64,000 bases of DNA from Croceimicrobium hydrocarbonivorans (GTDB lineage Bacteria > Bacteroidota > Bacteroidia > Flavobacteriales > Schleiferiaceae). Below the pieces are notes generated by a model, which was not told the origin of the DNA, ran no database searches, and worked only from the letters and a program-made list of their open reading frames with translations. Below, piece after piece: positions 61,152 through 64,000 of this stretch; positions within the stretch are counted from its first letter, which is position 1, and every line of letters starts with the position of its first letter. Made by a program: the position numbers and the translations under genes. The DNA is taken from assembly GCF_014524565.1 (NCBI RefSeq), contig NZ_CP060139.1, forward strand, positions 937,501-1,001,500, given 5' to 3'.

Positions 61152-61325
61152 ATGAATAAAAAGCTTAGAACCTATTTGATTTCCGGCTTAGTCCTGCTTT
61201 ATTTAGGACTGAGCGATGATAATTTCATGCTATCCTACCACGGAATTGCAGTTGCAGCAGGTCTAACCTCATTTGCATTTGCATACATTGAATGGAAGAA
61301 AGAAAGTGATAAGAATAAAGCATGA
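61152..61325 (+). CDS. Small membrane protein
   Basis: 57 residues with two hydrophobic segments (LISGLVLLYLGL and GIAVAAGLTSFAFAYI) and a basic C-terminal tail. ATG at 61152. Could be a fragment of a larger gene. Confidence 0.5.
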   Translation: MNKKLRTYLISGLVLLYLGLSDDNFMLSYHGIAVAAGLTSFAFAYIEWKKESDKNKA

Positions 61326-61412
61326 ATTTTTAAGCCTTGTCAACAATGCTTAAAATGCATGAGCTCCTGCCATCACTTAGGAAATCTTATCCGCGAGCAA
61401 ACCTTCAATTGA

Positions 61413-62108
61413 ATGGGTATATTCAAAATAAATAAAGACTTTAAAGTATTTAAGTCTGAAGTCAATTGGTTCCTGAGTCCTGATTCTAAAATCGAATTTC
61501 AAAAACAAAAAGAAATACGATTGAGCGAGGAATTCAAGGGCACTTTCCCTAATCTCACTAAGTTGATTTTAAAGTCAAGAGCAACTTTCTTAAGTATTGA
61601 TACTATAAACTACATCTTATTCGCTTGGGATACGCTTGATGGAAAGGTTTGCGGCTGGCTGAATCAGCAAGAAGCGGAACAGGAATTTAAATGTGAGCTA
61701 ATCCAAGAACATCATCTCCTGCTACAAAATATTGGTGGGATCCGAGAGTCATTTAATCCACCTGAGAATTCCTGTTCCAATAATCAGAACTTCATGTTTA
61801 TCGCTTCCGAATGTTCCAGAGGAATTGGAGATTATGTTAATTATTATCCAACAATGTGCGAGGAAGAAGGGAAACATCAGATTGACTATTCTACCCTTCT
61901 TGCATTTGCTAATGAAGCAAATGGGGCTTTAACGATGTACGACCCTAAGACCAAAAAAGTATTTCTTTTCTCTCATGACCATTGCTTTGAAAATGTGGAA
62001 TTCATGGAAAATCAACCTGAATATACCTTTCACACCTTTAAAAAGGTGGTGATATTCGAAGACTATGTTGAGGATCTAGCTAAAGAATGGATTGAAATAA
62101 TAAAATGA
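61413..62108 (+). CDS. Hypothetical cytosolic protein, possibly SUKH-like
   Basis: A 231-residue soluble protein. The C-terminal half (YYPTMCEEEGKHQIDYSTLL, ANGALTMYDPKTKKVFLFSH) has the strand layout of SUKH-type proteins, but the key LPxxY start is missing; a weak assignment. Confidence 0.65.
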   Translation: MGIFKINKDFKVFKSEVNWFLSPDSKIEFQKQKEIRLSEEFKGTFPNLTKLILKSRATFLSIDTINYILFAWDTLDGKVCGWLNQQEAEQEFKCELIQEHHLLLQNIGGIRESFNPPENSCSNNQNFMFIASECSRGIGDYVNYYPTMCEEEGKHQIDYSTLLAFANEANGALTMYDPKTKKVFLFSHDHCFENVEFMENQPEYTFHTFKKVVIFEDYVEDLAKEWIEIIK

Positions 62109-62139
62109 AACACTCGACAGCCTTGTTAATACTTAAATT

Positions 62140-63003
62140 ATGACAAGAATACTAGTCCTTTTAATGATTCTGTGCTCTGCAAATTCCTTTGCTCAGGAAT
62201 CCAAATTTTGCAATGCAGAAAAGTGCAGACTAGCAAAAAATCACGAAGCACATTTTGACCCCTATTACAATGGACACCTTTGTGAGAACTTCGATGCTAA
62301 TCAAGCTGATTTTAGTAATGAGTATTTCAGACTTCAAACAGAAAGGCTTTCGAAAATATCTGTCGATATAACTGACCAATTAGTCCAGTATAAATTTGAC
62401 ACCGACTCATTATTCAACACTGGCAATTCTCAACAAAATGGAATTATCGGATTGGATTACAAAAGAATAAGGTTTCATATTTCTGACACAAAACGAAAAG
62501 AAGGCAAATTAGAGTTTAGTATCCGTGGTAAATCCAATGTTTCAGGAAATATCTGTGACTTCAAGGGCAGTGTGAATATTCTCAAAATACTTGAAATTAA
62601 AGGGGAACATGGATTCCCCGACCAGGCTACACTTTTTGCAGAGTACGAGCTCTATGAAGACAGCACACAAAATCATGCAGGAATATTCAAGGGCACATTT
62701 GAATGCTCGATTGTTATTGATCACCAAAGAAAAGAAATCAAACTTGACGAAAGTTCCGAATATTCAGACGGTTACTATAACCGCACCTATGTGGGCACGT
62801 GGAAGTCTTATAATTCGGGAAACCTAAAAAAATGCATTTGGGGTGATTATCGACTTCCATTCACATTCGACTTTGACCAAGGTGATGGTGAAATGATAGG
62901 AAATGAAAAATACCTTGAAAATGGTTGGACAACATTTGGGGATGGCTCAGAATACGATTTCACAGCAGCTAAGCCCAGACTGAAAATTCAATGGTGGGAA
63001 TAA
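62140..63003 (+). CDS. Secreted hypothetical protein
   Basis: A 287-residue exported protein (signal peptide MTRILVLLMILCSANSFAQ) with an early Cys cluster (FCNAEKCRLAKNHEAHFDPY) and a beta-rich remainder. No family recognised. Lies 31 bp after the previous gene without an attC. Confidence 0.75.
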   Translation: MTRILVLLMILCSANSFAQESKFCNAEKCRLAKNHEAHFDPYYNGHLCENFDANQADFSNEYFRLQTERLSKISVDITDQLVQYKFDTDSLFNTGNSQQNGIIGLDYKRIRFHISDTKRKEGKLEFSIRGKSNVSGNICDFKGSVNILKILEIKGEHGFPDQATLFAEYELYEDSTQNHAGIFKGTFECSIVIDHQRKEIKLDESSEYSDGYYNRTYVGTWKSYNSGNLKKCIWGDYRLPFTFDFDQGDGEMIGNEKYLENGWTTFGDGSEYDFTAAKPRLKIQWWE

Positions 63004-63094
63004 AAACACCCTTAATGAGAATAATTGATAGGGCCAAATTAAGTACTAATAAATACCCTAGCTCTCAAAGCTAAAACGGCTGTAGTGCCTTAAA

Positions 63095-63505
63095 ATGGAT
63101 AAAAAAATAGGAGCCTATAAATCACCTGGAAAAGTTCACAGTTTTGACTTCGTTTTTGAAGGAGAAATCAGATTCGGACCGAATTACTATAAATTGATTT
63201 TGGACGGGGACTTGATTAACAATAGAATTTTTGGATTTGAATTTAAATGGCACCCTGAATCAAGGTACTTAGCACTGCAAGAGTGGCTAACCACTGACTA
63301 TCAAAAAGGACCGATCACGGCTTTGACATTAATAGACTTGAAAACAAGAAAGTTCGCCAAAATTTCAAAAGCTGATAAAGGTTATATCAGGCCACTGAAA
63401 TTTGAGAAGGAGCTAATAGTCTTTGAGAAGGAGTATTTGGCTAAAGGAAAGATAGTTGAGTATGAAATCAACTATGAGCAAATTGAAAACTGGGAAAAAG
63501 AATAA
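63095..63505 (+). CDS. Hypothetical cytosolic protein
   Basis: A 136-residue soluble protein with propeller-like strands (FGFEFKWHPESRYLALQEWL). The family is unknown to me; similar short proteins occur in immunity loci. ATG at 63095. Confidence 0.68.
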   Translation: MDKKIGAYKSPGKVHSFDFVFEGEIRFGPNYYKLILDGDLINNRIFGFEFKWHPESRYLALQEWLTTDYQKGPITALTLIDLKTRKFAKISKADKGYIRPLKFEKELIVFEKEYLAKGKIVEYEINYEQIENWEKE

Positions 63506-63663
63506 ATCCCAGGACATTTGCTAAGCTTCAGCATATAAATGCTTGGCTCTTGGCTTATTCTTCCCGATATTGACAACCCTTAATTAATCTAAAACCCATG
63601 CTTCTTGGCTTCGCAATTCCTTGAACTCTATTGCCTGAGCCTCGATATCAATTAAACAAAAAC

Positions 63664-64000
63664 CATGAGTAGAATCAAAACCATCGCACTGGCCATTTTG
63701 ACAATCGCAATTACAAGTGCCTTTACTTCAACAGTTGTTTTAGAAACAAAGTCACTGCTAAACGGCAAAGTAGAGATCAAAATGCCCAAGGACTTTGAAA
63801 TCATGTCTGATGAATTAATGAAGTTGAAATATCCCTCAGACAGGAGACCAACTTTAGTGTACTCTAACGAAAGCGGCGAAATAAATGTAGCTCTAAACCA
63901 CACCCAAAACCAAGCTAGTCAAGAGCTAATTCCCGCTTATAAAGACAATTTCGTTAAGACCTTTAAAAACCTGTATCCAACGGCTAAATGGAAAGACAGT
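63664..64000 (+). CDS. Exported PsbP-like protein, cut by the window edge
   Basis: The 5' part of a gene: signal peptide (about 1-22, ending TSAFTS) then LNGKVEIKMPKDFEIMSDEL, like C29 and C37. Continues beyond 64000. Confidence 0.65.

Overview
The window is chromosomal DNA from a member of the Bacteroidota, most likely a marine flavobacterium of the Cryomorphaceae/Schleiferiaceae kind. The evidence is a gliding/type IX secretion cluster (porV, porU, a PorP/SprF protein, gldJ), an exbB-exbD-tonB-folC cluster, TANNTTTG-type promoter boxes, A-rich start regions without Shine-Dalgarno sequences, and many short lipoproteins with Bacteroidota-style lipoboxes. This placement is inference from gene content; no 16S gene is present.

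Positions 1-24078 are ordinary core genome. On the minus strand lie an SDR oxidoreductase, pyruvate dehydrogenase E2 and E1-alpha, cytidine deaminase, PorV and the sortase PorU. On the plus strand follow a PorP/SprF barrel, GldJ and MurF. Next comes a small odd insertion (12780-14310) flanked by a 110-bp perfect repeat of the murF 3' end. Then come an acyl-CoA dehydrogenase (-), AnmK, a Glu/Leu-type dehydrogenase, an NhaD antiporter, ExbB/ExbD/TonB, FolC and an HU-like protein.

From about 24570 to at least 60000, and in decayed form perhaps to the right edge, the character changes completely. The DNA is visibly more A/T-rich. About fifty short genes all lie on the plus strand, each separated by an imperfect palindrome of about 50-200 bp that begins RYYYAAC and ends GTTRRRY. 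These are integron attC sites. In the circular form of each cassette the first bases (GTT...) are the reverse complement of its own R'' box. In ten cassettes the match is exactly 10 bp and is always followed by the same A (head) opposite C (tail) mismatch. This is therefore a large chromosomal gene-cassette array. No integron integrase is visible in the window, so by current terms it is a CALIN or the body of a superintegron whose integrase lies elsewhere.

The array is graded. Left of about 45 kb the cores are mostly GTT and the head/tail pairing is precise. To the right most cores read CTT, pairing fades, sites are truncated or lost, and cassettes fuse. That is what left-end insertion followed by ageing would give. 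The cargo is unlike well-known Vibrio arrays. More than half of the genes encode signal-peptide proteins or lipoproteins, several encode small membrane proteins, and I recognise no toxin-antitoxin pair. Others are immunity-like or accessory families (SUKH/SMI1, DUF4375, DUF4279, DUF1990, HEAT, TPR, YARHG, DKNYY, RCC1). Special items are a cassette-borne lipoprotein signal peptidase homologue (LspA-like), a two-gene cassette with a Clp-type AAA+ ATPase and a partner protein, and a 376-bp cassette present in two nearly identical copies plus one diverged copy. That last family looks empty but carries a small reading frame with a clear coding signature.
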